This document shows positions 1 through 10,244 of a stretch of DNA of 64,000 bases, one piece after another (positions within the stretch are counted from its first letter, which is position 1; every line of letters starts with the position of its first letter). The DNA is taken from positions 57,594,501 through 57,658,500 of the forward strand of contig CP142457.1 of assembly GCA_038049695.1 (NCBI GenBank), in the 5' to 3' direction. The translations under genes and the position numbers were made by a program. The notes beneath the pieces were generated by a model. The model made no database searches. It saw nothing but the letters and a program-made list of their open reading frames with translations, and was not told where the DNA came from. This DNA comes from Cinnamomum chago (Eukaryota; Streptophyta; Magnoliopsida; Laurales; Lauraceae).

Positions 1-2931
1 TTTTTGGGTGAAAGTCGACCCTTTTTGCTATGTGTTGCCTCACAGTGGAAGAAAAAGTTGCCAAAAAATAATTGATCTTCTGCTATGCTGACCTGAATCC
101 TACCTCAATTAGAATGATTCACAGGACATATATATGTTTGTTTTGCAAGAATTTCTTTTAAGCATGTCAGCAGCTGTTTCATCAAAAAATTTGGATTCTT
201 TGTTCGATTTACATTCCAATCACCATAGATACCTAGGGGCCTTTTTAAAGCGGTAGAATTCTCCAAATTTTCAAATATCCGATTTCCAAAATGCTCAAAA
301 GGGAATGGTATTTGAAGTTCTCATATATCCCCTAATCAAATGATGTATAGAACTCCAAATAGAGTGAGAGGTAGAGTGTATTTTCGTTTGAGGACATGTG
401 ATAAAGAATGGCTTCTAAACAACAGAGATGCCCCAGGGAGTCCACAATAGCCTATAGGTGACAACATAGAAAAGTCCCAGTTGATTAACACCATGACTTC
501 ATTTCTAGGTCTTTTTTATGGGCCCGATCCGACTTAGATTCGCTTGTATCATGGCCTTAGTCCATTTTATAATTGAAGTGTCCCCGAGTATATACCATGG
601 ACTCTACTGAATGCATTCTTGTTCACTGATTTGGGAAATGGTTAGTCTGGTCTAGAGGCTGCATTTTAAGCGTAAATTCAGAAAACCATCATAGACAAAA
701 GACTGAAAGTTGTGGGCATGTTTCTTTGACTAGAATTAAATTCCTAAGAATTTTAAGAACTTTTTTCTTTTTTCCCAATGACCTCCCAAGGCTTATATCT
801 TGGCTCCGCCCTTGGCCTCAATAAAGTGCAAGATGCAGTTTAGATTGTAAGAATGCTAGGAGGTGTTATCCATGAAAGAGATAAAGATGATCATGTGGTT
901 ATTTGTAAATATCGACACAACGGCTGGTGGTTAGAGAGATAACAAGGGGGCTTATCTGTAAATTTTCAGCAGGGTGAGCGGATGCGAGACATATTGTATT
1001 GATTTATTTTAAGAGGTTTAGATTTTAGAAAAAAAAATGAAAAAACAAAATTAAATCCATGCTCCCCTCAATAAATTGTTGAATAAAACTCAAAGCTGAC
1101 TGAGACCCCATAAATCGCAGACGATGAAGTGGATAGATGAGGTGGAATTTTACATTTTTGTCAATTGGTCATGTGTTCCATGCAGGAGAAAATATAGAGA
1201 GGGCGATTTGGATGTGTATTAAGATGCGGAGAAAATGATATTGACATGCATGTCCAAGACCTGACCTCACTTATGTGATTTCAACCTTTACTTAGTTGCC
1301 CCGTGTACCAACATTTTCACGTGTCATTAAGGCACTAAAAAAATCTCATTGACATAGAATACAACTTGTGAGGGCTACGGGCTGAATTCACATGTCCTAA
1401 AGTGAATAGAAAGACACTTCGTTTTCCAGGAGGAATTAAAAAAAACAAAAAAGATACGTGTTGGAGAAAACTATCAGAAAAATCACCTTAATAGGTCTTC
1501 TGGTGCACCAAAAAGAATTTCACAGTTTTTCTACATAGGTAAGGTCCTCCGGCTATTCATCACTTTTTTGAGCGCCGATATCATCACTCGTTTCGTTTGA
1601 GGAGGAAGAAAAAGAGATTATAGATGATAATATCATTGCTCAAACAAAGGCGATAAGTGGCTGGAGAACCTTTATTGTTAGAGAGAAACTATAAAGACCT
1701 TTTTGGAGCACTTGACATCTTAAATAATTTTTGTAAGTAATTTCCTATCTTTTTAAGATCACTTGATTCATTGAAAGAATGAGTTTTTTTTTTTTTTTAT
1801 AAGAAAGAATGAGGTGAAGGAGTGGAGCTCCATATTGGAGTTCACCTACTGAAAATCTGAAAATAAAAAAATTATCTACCAAATATTATCTCAATAAGAG
1901 TTGGTTCTATAATAAGATTGACCATTGGATAAAATAAATGTGATTAGTGCAACCTTATGCATTATTTAGTGCCACCTTTATTTTTTTGTCAATTAAACAA
2001 TAAGTCTTATATATGAACTTAACTCTTATGGGGGTAAAATATTTTGGAGATGCACATGCATTGGTAGAGATTTTATTTTGAGCGGCTCAAGTTTTCAAAA
2101 TTAAAAAAGGTGGCCCTCATCGGGGAGTTCCACTCTTATAACACTTGATTTCTTTGAGTCAAAGCTTCGAAGGATCTAGACTCCTTCGTTTGGTTATATG
2201 GCTCTAACTTGGGCTAGGCTTGACTGAATGTAGCTAGGCTTAGGCTTAGGCTTTAGATAGTCAAATTGATTCTTAGTACCCACATTAGATATATCTTATG
2301 CTAATCTATGGATGTCTATAATATAAGGTGCCATAATGCTTTTAAGAAGTTTATGGAATAAAGGGAGAGTATCTATACCTTTAATCAATATGATTAATTC
2401 ATAGTATCTAAATTTTAACTAAAGTTCTACTTTTATTTTAATTATTATATGATTAGTAAAATAAGAGTTTGAAATATTAAATTGGGTGTATCATCAAACT
2501 TTCGTCATCTTTATTTACTAAAGTCCTATCTTTTCAACAAGAAAGTGAGGCTTCTCTTTATATATGTGTATTCATGTTTGCAAGTGTAAATTACCATTAT
2601 TTTATCTATCAATTACATGCAAGAGATTAAAGGTTCAAATTCTGTAAAGAAATTCATCCAAAGGGCCTAACCTCTCTACTCTGGATTGGCACTACTATTG
2701 GAGATATGAAATAAAGGGCATTTTTGCATTTTTATTTTGCATGCTTCATAGCTCGATCATAGTATATCTATCTTGAATCTAAACTTGCATCAATATGTGG
2801 GTATTGATCCCAACATCAAACCAAGTGAGTCCCATGGAATGTCTCTATCACCTTGGAATCTTTCCTAACATCACACAGGAGTTCCAGCGTGTCCATGAGC
2901 TCAGATTAAATCCAACGTATGATCAATAGAT
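1..2931. other. gene-free AT-rich intergenic DNA
   Basis: I find no coding region with a recognisable product here. The stretch is AT-rich with short poly-A and poly-T runs. At about 1537-1675 there is an imperfect inverted repeat: the left arm around the motif TTTTTTGAGC pairs with a right arm around GCTCAAACAAA. This suggests a degraded fold-back element, but I could not find a convincing target duplication. The right edge is the target site of the copia element beginning at 2932. Confidence 0.5.
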
Positions 2932-3095
2932 TGTCAAATGAGCTGTACATGCTAGATTATAGGATCAATTACAGGATCAGATTGATCCTCTGTATATAGT
3001 GTTTCCTAGAATAGTTTTTCCATTATCTATATAAACCAATGTATTGCTACATGAATGATCAATAAATCAATATATCTTTTAACTCATTCTTGAGA
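2932..3095 (+). repeat. 5' LTR of copia-1
   Basis: A 164-bp LTR starting TGTCAAATGAG and ending CTTGAGA. It matches the 3' LTR at 8208-8371 at every base I compared. It contains a TATA-like stretch (TATCTATATAAACC, about 3023-3036) that could drive transcription. The left boundary follows target site TAGAT and the right boundary abuts the primer-binding site. Confidence 0.95.
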
Positions 3096-3107
3096 TGGTA
3101 TCAGAGA
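3096..3107 (+). other. primer-binding site of copia-1
   Basis: TGGTATCAGAGA follows the LTR with no gap. It matches the initiator tRNA-Met type site TGGTATCAGAGC used by most plant copia elements, except for the last base. Confidence 0.85.
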
Positions 3108-3787
3108 TAGCGTATCTTCATTAAAGGCCTGCTTTCTTCCATTCAAGAAGTTAATTTGCAGTTTTTTCTTTTATCTCAACACATACAGAGAAGTGGGCCG
3201 TCGCAGAAAACAGAGATCACAGAGATCAATTCCGATCTCTGCTGGGCCACACGGATCGAGTTTCTGCAGGAAACTCGAAACAGAGAAGAGGCTGCGTGTT
3301 CGCCGGAGAAGACAGAGGCCGCCTGCCGCTCCTGATCGCTCCTGATCGTCCCGGCATCAGCAAGTCGGCCGTCCCCACCGTCCGCGTCGCCGCCGTCCGC
3401 GCGTCGCTGACCAGCGTGCTGCCTGCACGCATCCATCCTAAGCGTCTGCTGCCTGCGCGCGTCTGCCGTTGCCGCCCGCCGGTTCCCGCCACTTCTTCTG
3501 GTCGCCAGAGCTCTTCCGCCGCAGGTCCGCTGACGCCGTGCCGCTCGACGCTGCTGCATCGCTGGAGAGGAAGCGGTCACAGGCGCTGGGTTCAGTTTTT
3601 TGGTTGCAGAACCAGAACAGATCGAAGGAGGAAGAAGGTGGGTTTGGTTCGGGTCAGTTGGGTCGGTTCTGACCTGACTCGTGAAGCCCAGCCCACTTCC
3701 CAGCCAAGTCCAGGTTGGATTTGGGTCAGTTCGAACTGACCCGTTTGCAGGAAGCCCAGTCTGCTGGAATAAAATTGAGCCATCATC
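3108..3787 (+). other. GC-rich untranslated leader of copia-1
   Basis: About 690 bp lie between the primer-binding site and the gag start. The part from about 3290 to 3580 is strongly GC- and CpG-rich, rich in CGCC and GTCCGC, unlike the AT-rich LTR and coding region. Long open frames exist on both strands, but none resembles a known protein, and such frames are expected in GC-rich DNA. It may be a structured leader or a captured sequence; nothing in it identifies a source. Confidence 0.6.
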
Positions 3788-6700
3788 ATGGCAAGTGAAG
3801 ATTCCAGCAAATCTGATTCAACCACCCAGATTGTCACCATCCAAGGAGATAATTCCAACTTCTCAACTGGAATAAAATTGGATGAACATAATTATTCTCT
3901 ATGGCATCAAGTCATGGAGATGAAGATTGCCGGACGAGAGAAACATGGTTACTTGACCGGTGATATGACCCAACCTGCAGTCACAGACCCGACATACAAC
4001 AAATGGCGTGCATCGGATTGTCAAGTCAAGAGTTGGTTATTCGATGCCATAAAACCCGATCAAATGAAGCGGTTTATCCGTTATGACACAACCAAACAAG
4101 TCTGGGATGCAATCAAGAAAACATACTCTGATGGTTCAGATGAGGCAAAAATCCATGATCTACACAGAAGGTCATTCACAATGAAACAGAATGGAGCACC
4201 GGTTGCCAATTACTATAGTGAGCTCATTGAGATCTTTCAAGAGCTTGATCAATTAAGTCCAAGTAACATGAAGGATCCAGCAGATATTGAAACTAGACGC
4301 AAGGAGGTTGACCGTCTCCGCGTTTATATCTTTCTTGCAGGTTTGGACAATATTTTTGACCAAATCCGAGGAGAGATTTTGAGGATGGAGCCTAAACCTG
4401 AACTTGAGGCAGCATATGCACATATTAAAAGAGAGAGTAACCGACAGGGAACCATGTCTGAGGCTGGTGTCTCATCCGATGCCACAGTTTTGGTCGCTGC
4501 GAGGTTCAAGCAATCTCGGTTACCCACTCAGAACACAGACTCTACTCGTAACCGGCCTCCAATGAAGTGTACCAAGTGTGGTTTAGAAAACCATACAATT
4601 AAGGGCTGTTATGAGATCATTGGTTATCCGGAAGGATGGGTTCACAAAGGCCAAAAGAGGGATTCACACAGAGCCTCATTCGCATCATCTGAGTCATCCC
4701 AAGGATGGGTTCACAAAGGCCAAAAGAGGGATTCACACAGAGCCTCATTCGCATCATCTGAGTCATCCCAAGAGACTATATCGGAACCTCCATCAGGTAC
4801 ATCTGGCTCCAAGGCCTTGGCCACCTCAGGTACTTCCTCATGCACATCTTCACTTACTTATAATAGATCATGGATTATTGACACTGGTGCTACTGATCAC
4901 ATGACCTCTAGTTTTATTGGATTGCATTCTACCATACCATCAAGCCAAAAACATATTACCAGTGCCAATGGAACTACCTCCCCAGTTCTGGGAGAAGGGT
5001 CCCTATCTCTTACATCATCATTAAGTCTAGATCATGTCTTGGTTGTCCCTTCACTCGACTATGATCTGTTATCTGTTCCTCAAATCATTGATTCCCTCAA
5101 TTGTACTGTGTGTTTTTGGCCATTATATTGTCTTTTTCAGGATCTTCTCACCAGGGCCGTGATTGGATGTGGTACTAGGAAGGGAAAGCTGTATTATCTG
5201 GACTTGACAGATGACTGCTGTAAGAAACTGAGTCAAGCACATCATGTGAGAGGGGACGAGTCCATCAGGATGAAAAAGATTTGGTTGTGGCATAGACGAT
5301 TAGGACATGTTTCTTTTGGATATTTGAAACTTTTATTTCCTGATTTGTTTTTCCAGTTTGCTACATCAGACTTTCATTGTGAAACCTGTGTTTTGGCGAA
5401 AAGCCATCGTATTTCTTATCCATTAAGATTGAATAAAAGTTCTATGCCTTTCATGATTATCCATTCAGATGTCTGGGGTCCGTCAAGAGTTCTTACTATT
5501 CGTGGTTTTAAATGGTTTGTGACATTTATAGATGATTGCACTAGGATGACTTGGGTTTTTCCCATGAAGCAGAAAAGCGAAGTCACCGTCAAATTCAAGC
5601 AATTTCACCAATATGTTGCTACTCAATTTGACAAGAAAATCACAACATTGAGGTCGGACAATGGAGGAGAGTACGTCAACAACGACCTACATACTTTTTT
5701 AAGCCAACATGGTATTGTTCATCAAACCACATGTGCCTATACACCACAACAGAATGGTGTAGCAGAACGTAAGAATCGTCAGCTCCTGGAAGTTGTCCGT
5801 GCCTCTCTATTTGAGGCCCATATGCCTCATCATTTTTGGGGGGAGGCCCTTTGTTCAGCTGCCTACCTCATCAATAGAACACCATCAAGTACTCTCCAGT
5901 ATCAGACTCCAATGCAGACATTGACCACTCTCCTCACCATGCCATCCACACCAAATCTCGAACCACGTGTATTTGGATGTGTTGCTTATATCCAGGTATA
6001 TCCACACCAACGTGGCAAACTTGATCCATGTGCTCTACACTGTGTCTTTGTGGGGTATTCCGACACTCAAAAAGGCTATAAGTGTTTCCATTCTCCTACT
6101 CAGACCTTGCATGTTACAGCCGATGTTACTTTCCACGAGAGTGAGTTCTATTACTCAGGGGGAGATTCCGAGCATCCCCTGCAGGGGGAGAGCTCTATCT
6201 TTGCAGAAGATACTCAGAATCAGATCATCCAAGTTCCACAGAATGTTCTAGATCAGCCTATGTCAGAGCAGCCGGGGACAACACCTGAGGATGTAGTGAC
6301 TACTAAGTCACCAACTCCACAGGTACAGCAAGAGCAAGAGCTACAAGAACTAGAGACTCCAGATAGTATTTCAGATACAGTTCTTCCTACAGTACCACCA
6401 CCACTCATCCAATCAGGTCCTGATATCCCTCCACAGGTAACCGAACATTCAAACTCACACTCTAGCCCTTTACCTGAGTCAAGTCATACAGGAAACACAG
6501 GTTATCAGTTACCTCCTCGTACGAATAGAGGGATTGCTAAACAACAATATGACCCTGACCCTAAAGCAAATGTTAAATACCCTATTGCTAATCATGTGTC
6601 TCTACATAGGCTATCTCCGTCATGTGCATCATTTGTATGTCAATTATCCACTGTATCTATTCCAAGTAATGTGCAGGAAGCTCTGAAAGATCCCATGTGG

Positions 6701-8200
6701 ACTCAAGCAATGAATGAAGAAATGGAGGCTCTCCAGAAGAATTCCACTTGGGAGATGACTACCCTTCCTAAAGGGAAGAGAACAGTAGGTTGCAGATGGA
6801 TATATACGGTAAAGTTCAAAGCAAATGGCACCATTGAACGATACAAAGCAAGACTAGTGGCAAAAGGTTACACTCAGACTTATGGGATTGACTATGGGGA
6901 GACCTTTGCTCCTGTAGCCAAGATCAACACAATTCGGGTGCTTCTTTCTCTGGCAGCAAATCTGGACTGGCCATTACATCAGTTTGATGTAAAAAATGCC
7001 TTCCTGCATGCAGACCTAGAAGAAGAAGTCTATATGGATCCTCCTCCAGGATGCAAGATGGGGTCCAGTCAAAACAACATGGTGTGTAAACTAAGAAAGT
7101 CTCTCTATGGATTGAAGCAATCACCCAGAGCATGGTTTGGAAGGTTCAGCAAATCAATGAAGAATTTCGGCTACAAACAAAGTAACTCAGATCATACTCT
7201 TTTCTTGAAACATAGGAAAGGTAAGGTCACTGCCCTTATTGTGTATGTTGATGACATGGTGGTTACTGGAAATGACCCGGAGGAAAAAGCAGCATTGCAA
7301 CGTTATTTAGCCAGTGAATTTGAGATGAAAGATCTTGGTGCTCTGAAGTATTTTTTGGGTATTGAAGTGGCTCGTTCAGAACAAGGAATATTTCTATCTC
7401 AACGGAAATACATCCTTGACATTTTGACTGAAACTGGAATGTTAGCTTGCCAGCCAGCTGATACCCCGATGGAGGTGAATCATAAACTTGGTGAATATCT
7501 TGACCAGGTACCCACCAACAAAGGAAGATATCAACGTCTTGTTGGTAAGTTGATATATCTATCCCTTACTAGACCTGATATCGCATATGCAGTAAGTGTG
7601 GTGAGTCAGTTCATGCATGCACCAAGTGAAGGACACATGGACGCTGTAAATCGGATTCTAAAATACTTGAAGTCAGCTCCTGGAAAAGGATTGATGTTCT
7701 CAAAGCATGGTCATCTAGATGTTCAAGGGTACACTGATGCAGATTGGGCTGGGTCTGTTACTGATAGGCGGTCAACATCTGGATACTTTACTTTTGTGGG
7801 AGGCAATTTAGTCTCTTGGCGCAGTAAGAAACAGAAAGTGGTGTCACGATCGAGTGCTGAAGCTGAATATCGAGGTATGGCACATGGAATATGTGAGCTA
7901 CTCTGGATACGGAATTTGTTGAGGGATTTGGGATTCAAACCCAAACGTACCATGCAACTGCATTGTGATAACAAGGCCTCAATAGACATCGCACATAATC
8001 CAGTGCAACATGATAGGACTAAGCATGTTGAAGTTGACAGACATTTCATCAAGGAGAAACTCGAGGCCAAGATCATTGAGGTACCATTTGTTAAATCCGA
8101 AGATCAACTTGCAGATATCCTCACCAAAGCAGTAACCGGCAGAGTTTTTCACAGCTCACTTAGCAAGTTGGGCATTGATGACATATATGCCCCAACTTGA
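3788..8200 (+). CDS. copia-1 gag-pol polyprotein, 1470 aa
   Basis: A single uninterrupted frame encodes the whole copia polyprotein. The N-terminal third is a copia-type gag with a CCHC zinc knuckle (CTKCGLENHTIKGC, about residue 259). The aspartic protease motif DTGAT lies near residue 365. Integrase follows, with its HHCC zinc region (HRRLGH... CETC) from about residue 502 and the core acidic motifs SDVWG (about 559) and SDNGGEY (about 623). Reverse transcriptase runs from about residue 1000, with YVDD near 1153. RNase H has TDADWAGS near 1316 and the SSAEAEYR motif near 1356. The start ATG at 3788 is the first in frame after the leader. The stop codon overlaps the polypurine tract. An exact 69-bp tandem duplication (4634-4702 and 4703-4771) adds 23 residues just after the zinc knuckle without breaking the frame. 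I see no disabling lesion. Confidence 0.96.
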   Translation: MASEDSSKSDSTTQIVTIQGDNSNFSTGIKLDEHNYSLWHQVMEMKIAGREKHGYLTGDMTQPAVTDPTYNKWRASDCQVKSWLFDAIKPDQMKRFIRYDTTKQVWDAIKKTYSDGSDEAKIHDLHRRSFTMKQNGAPVANYYSELIEIFQELDQLSPSNMKDPADIETRRKEVDRLRVYIFLAGLDNIFDQIRGEILRMEPKPELEAAYAHIKRESNRQGTMSEAGVSSDATVLVAARFKQSRLPTQNTDSTRNRPPMKCTKCGLENHTIKGCYEIIGYPEGWVHKGQKRDSHRASFASSESSQGWVHKGQKRDSHRASFASSESSQETISEPPSGTSGSKALATSGTSSCTSSLTYNRSWIIDTGATDHMTSSFIGLHSTIPSSQKHITSANGTTSPVLGEGSLSLTSSLSLDHVLVVPSLDYDLLSVPQIIDSLNCTVCFWPLYCLFQDLLTRAVIGCGTRKGKLYYLDLTDDCCKKLSQAHHVRGDESIRMKKIWLWHRRLGHVSFGYLKLLFPDLFFQFATSDFHCETCVLAKSHRISYPLRLNKSSMPFMIIHSDVWGPSRVLTIRGFKWFVTFIDDCTRMTWVFPMKQKSEVTVKFKQFHQYVATQFDKKITTLRSDNGGEYVNNDLHTFLSQHGIVHQTTCAYTPQQNGVAERKNRQLLEVVRASLFEAHMPHHFWGEALCSAAYLINRTPSSTLQYQTPMQTLTTLLTMPSTPNLEPRVFGCVAYIQVYPHQRGKLDPCALHCVFVGYSDTQKGYKCFHSPTQTLHVTADVTFHESEFYYSGGDSEHPLQGESSIFAEDTQNQIIQVPQNVLDQPMSEQPGTTPEDVVTTKSPTPQVQQEQELQELETPDSISDTVLPTVPPPLIQSGPDIPPQVTEHSNSHSSPLPESSHTGNTGYQLPPRTNRGIAKQQYDPDPKANVKYPIANHVSLHRLSPSCASFVCQLSTVSIPSNVQEALKDPMWTQAMNEEMEALQKNSTWEMTTLPKGKRTVGCRWIYTVKFKANGTIERYKARLVAKGYTQTYGIDYGETFAPVAKINTIRVLLSLAANLDWPLHQFDVKNAFLHADLEEEVYMDPPPGCKMGSSQNNMVCKLRKSLYGLKQSPRAWFGRFSKSMKNFGYKQSNSDHTLFLKHRKGKVTALIVYVDDMVVTGNDPEEKAALQRYLASEFEMKDLGALKYFLGIEVARSEQGIFLSQRKYILDILTETGMLACQPADTPMEVNHKLGEYLDQVPTNKGRYQRLVGKLIYLSLTRPDIAYAVSVVSQFMHAPSEGHMDAVNRILKYLKSAPGKGLMFSKHGHLDVQGYTDADWAGSVTDRRSTSGYFTFVGGNLVSWRSKKQKVVSRSSAEAEYRGMAHGICELLWIRNLLRDLGFKPKRTMQLHCDNKASIDIAHNPVQHDRTKHVEVDRHFIKEKLEAKIIEVPFVKSEDQLADILTKAVTGRVFHSSLSKLGIDDIYAPT
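4634..4771 (+). repeat. exact 69-bp in-frame tandem duplication in copia-1 gag
   Basis: Two adjacent 69-bp copies are identical by eye and encode a 23-residue basic, serine-rich segment (GWVHKGQKRDSH...) twice. It lies directly after the CCHC knuckle. Its exactness indicates a recent event or template slippage during reverse transcription. Confidence 0.95.
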
Positions 8201-8207
8201 GGGGGAG
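8199..8207 (+). other. polypurine tract of copia-1
   Basis: GAGGGGGAG lies immediately 5' of the 3' LTR and overlaps the last bases of the gag-pol stop codon. This is the usual position for plus-strand priming. Confidence 0.85.
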
Positions 8208-8371
8208 TGTCAAATGAGCTGTACATGCTAGATTATAGGATCAATTACAGGATCAGATTGATCCTCTGTATATAGTGTTTCCTAGAATAGTTTTTCCATT
8301 ATCTATATAAACCAATGTATTGCTACATGAATGATCAATAAATCAATATATCTTTTAACTCATTCTTGAGA
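8208..8371 (+). repeat. 3' LTR of copia-1
   Basis: A 164-bp copy identical by eye to 2932-3095. It is bounded by the polypurine tract on the left and by target duplication TAGAT (8372-8376) on the right. Confidence 0.95.
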
Positions 8372-8660
8372 TAGATGGGTGTGAATGGGTTCGATTTCTA
8401 ATAAGTGAGTCCCATTGCAAAAAAAAATTAAAAAGAGAGGATAGTAAGGGGCTTAAGGGCTTGGTTGTGTAAAGCCATATAGGAAACCCAAAACAAAAAT
8501 CTGAAGGGGGAGCGTCGAACTATGAAATTTGAGTAAGTGTAGATTTAACAACTATTCATTCACTACTTACAGCTGTAATTTAGATTGAATAAAACAAAGC
8601 TCTTCGAAAGAGTAAGGAAATGCATATTCAATTCCACAAAACTCATGCTGCACAAAGGTG

Positions 8661-8973
8661 CCTTGAATAAAAGTCGATTGGCATGGATAGAAGGGGCGGA
8701 CCTAGGTCCATGGATCATGGGGCTGAAGCCTCCCACCCATGCCTAGAAAAGGTTAAAATTTCTTAAAGCTCCCCACGACTGAAAAGGGTTAAAATTCAAT
8801 TCAATTCAATATCCGTGCCTTGAATAAAAGTCGATTGGCATGGATAGAAGGGGCGGACCTAGGTCCATGGATCATGGGGCTGAAGCCTCCCACCCATGCC
8901 TAGAAAAGGTTAAAATTTCTTAAAGCTCCCCACGACTGAAAAGGGTTAAAACTCAATTCAATTCAATTCAATA
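8661..8973. repeat. two-copy tandem repeat, period 157 bp, inside a putative TIR element
   Basis: The unit beginning CCTTGAATAAAAGTCG at 8661 recurs at 8818 with very few differences. Each unit contains the motif GGGGCGGACCTAGG. A reverse-complement relative, GGGTCCGCCC, occurs at about 9077-9086, so the whole stretch of about 8690-9088 may be a hAT-like non-autonomous DNA transposon with an internal duplication. A possible 8-bp flank match (CATGGATA and CATGGAAA) is imperfect, so the superfamily is a guess. Confidence 0.6.
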
Positions 8974-8995
8974 CCCCCCCCCCCCCCCCCCCCCC
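8974..8995. repeat. 22-bp poly-C tract
   Basis: An uninterrupted run of about 22 C residues follows short AATTC repeats. It may form i-motif or G-quadruplex structures, and its length is prone to sequencing error. Confidence 0.9.
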
Positions 8996-9546
8996 GAATT
9001 TTAAAAAATTAATATAATATTTGCCCCTTTTCTCAATACCCTTGTTACATAAAGCCCGCCAAGTTGAATTTTTTGGGTCCGCCCTTCATGGAAAACACCC
9101 TATGTTTATTTTATTCAATACAAGTTTGGATCCCATGAACCTAATCTGGGACATGGGTTCACTGCATCTTTCAAAAGTAAAAGTAAAACATGGTTCCAAA
9201 TAAAATTAATAGGATTCATCACTCATGCCCCAATTTCTCTAGCTGAGCTCCTCGTACTTGAGTGCCCGTTTTATTCACCATCGTTTTCAATTCATCAATC
9301 AAAGAAATCCAGTCCTCCTTGGTCCACACATTATTCATACTGAGAATGCCATTCCATTCTGCTCCAGTGATAATAGGAAGAAGAAATCCCAGTCAAGACA
9401 AGGAATTGGATAAATCCTCATCACTTCCACGTTTTTCATTCAAACAATCGCACATGTGAAATGCAAGTCTTACAAAAAGTTAGGGTAGGAACGAACTTGG
9501 TTGTAGAAACGTTGCCATGATTGTAATTCTCAATGCTGGTTTTGGT

Positions 9547-9554
9547 TATAAAAT
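9547..9554 (+). promoter_or_regulatory. TATA box of the RING-H2 gene
   Basis: TATAAAAT lies about 107 bp upstream of the ATG at 9661. It would place transcription start near 9580 and give a 5'UTR of about 80 bp. This is inference from position and motif. Confidence 0.55.
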
Positions 9555-9660
9555 GGCCATTTCCAGCATCTCTTCCTTCCCTCCATTAATCCCCACCACG
9601 CCCACTTCTCAAATTTCTTTCAGACCGGGGTAAAAAAAAAAGGGAACGCTACAGAGAGCC

Positions 9661-10104
9661 ATGGTGTTTGCAATCTCCCACTCTGCGATTGTGATTCCCA
9701 AACCAATCCTATTTGCTCTCTGCCTTGTGGGTTTCATCCAATACCTCATTTCCTGCCTCTTCATGTGTCTGGGTCTCTCCAATATCATCGAACCTGATGT
9801 GGGGTGGTCAGACTCCACAGACCAGCAGCCCAAACACAAGGCCCTAGCTGCACTGCTCATCAAAGAGAAGATTCCTGTGGTTAGATTCGAGGAGTTGGCT
9901 GTTGATGAGAAGCACAATGGTTGTGTGGTTTGCCTTGAGGAGATCCAGGGACAGGAGGAGATCCGGCGGTTGGCGTTCTGCCGGCATGTATTTCATCGGG
10001 ATTGTTTGGACCGTTGGATTGATCATGACCAAAATACGTGCCCACTCTGTAGGACTCCTTTGGCTGGGAAGATGATGAGACTCCTTTGGCTGTCAAGAAG
10101 ATGA
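9661..10104 (+). CDS. RING-H2 finger E3 ubiquitin ligase, BRH1/RHA1-like, 147 aa
   Basis: The intron-less gene encodes a small membrane-anchored RING-H2 protein. A hydrophobic segment lies at about residues 14-38. The RING-H2 ligands are visible as C88, C91, C107, H109, H112, C115, C127 and C130. The segment before the RING (LIKEKIPVVRFEEL) and the RING itself (FHRDCLDRWIDHDQNTCPLC) closely resemble brassinosteroid-responsive RING-H2 (BRH1) and RHA1-type proteins, which transfer ubiquitin from an E2 to substrates. The C-terminus is unusual: family members have about 30 more residues after the RING, but here the frame ends 17 residues after the last cysteine. The end carries a short direct duplication (ACTCCTTTGGCTG at about 10043 and 10079), so the tail has probably been rewritten. 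The start ATG follows a plausible TATA box and pyrimidine-rich leader. The substrate is unknown. Confidence 0.9.
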   Translation: MVFAISHSAIVIPKPILFALCLVGFIQYLISCLFMCLGLSNIIEPDVGWSDSTDQQPKHKALAALLIKEKIPVVRFEELAVDEKHNGCVVCLEEIQGQEEIRRLAFCRHVFHRDCLDRWIDHDQNTCPLCRTPLAGKMMRLLWLSRR

Positions 10105-10218
10105 GAATTGAGAAGAAGTAGATATTGGATTGTGTTGTCTGTGTCTTCTTCTTCCTTTTTTTTTTTTAAGATAATTTCAAAATGAGTGATCCCAGATGAC
10201 ATTCCCTTCCCTTACAAT

Positions 10219-10244
10219 AGATATGGATATGGATATGGATATGG
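10219..10244. repeat. GATATG microsatellite
   Basis: Four tandem copies of GATATG lie in the 3' flank of the RING-H2 gene. Confidence 0.8.

Larger units (their letters stand above)
2932..8371 (+). mobile_element. Ty1/copia LTR retrotransposon, apparently intact (copia-1)
   Basis: This is a complete element of 5,440 bp. It has two 164-bp LTRs that look identical by eye, a primer-binding site TGGTATCAGAGA directly after the 5' LTR (3096), a purine tract GAGGGGGAG directly before the 3' LTR (8199-8207), and a 5-bp target duplication TAGAT at 2927-2931 and 8372-8376. The order gag, protease, integrase, reverse transcriptase, RNase H identifies Ty1/copia. One uninterrupted reading frame and identical LTRs imply a recent insertion, and the element may still be autonomous. 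The LTRs begin TG and end GA rather than CA; the target duplication fixes these ends. Family assignment below copia was not attempted. Confidence 0.96.

Noticed and set aside
3176..3858. Open frames on both strands in the copia-1 leader
   Set aside because: They are low-complexity frames in a GC-rich leader upstream of the real gag-pol start and match no family.
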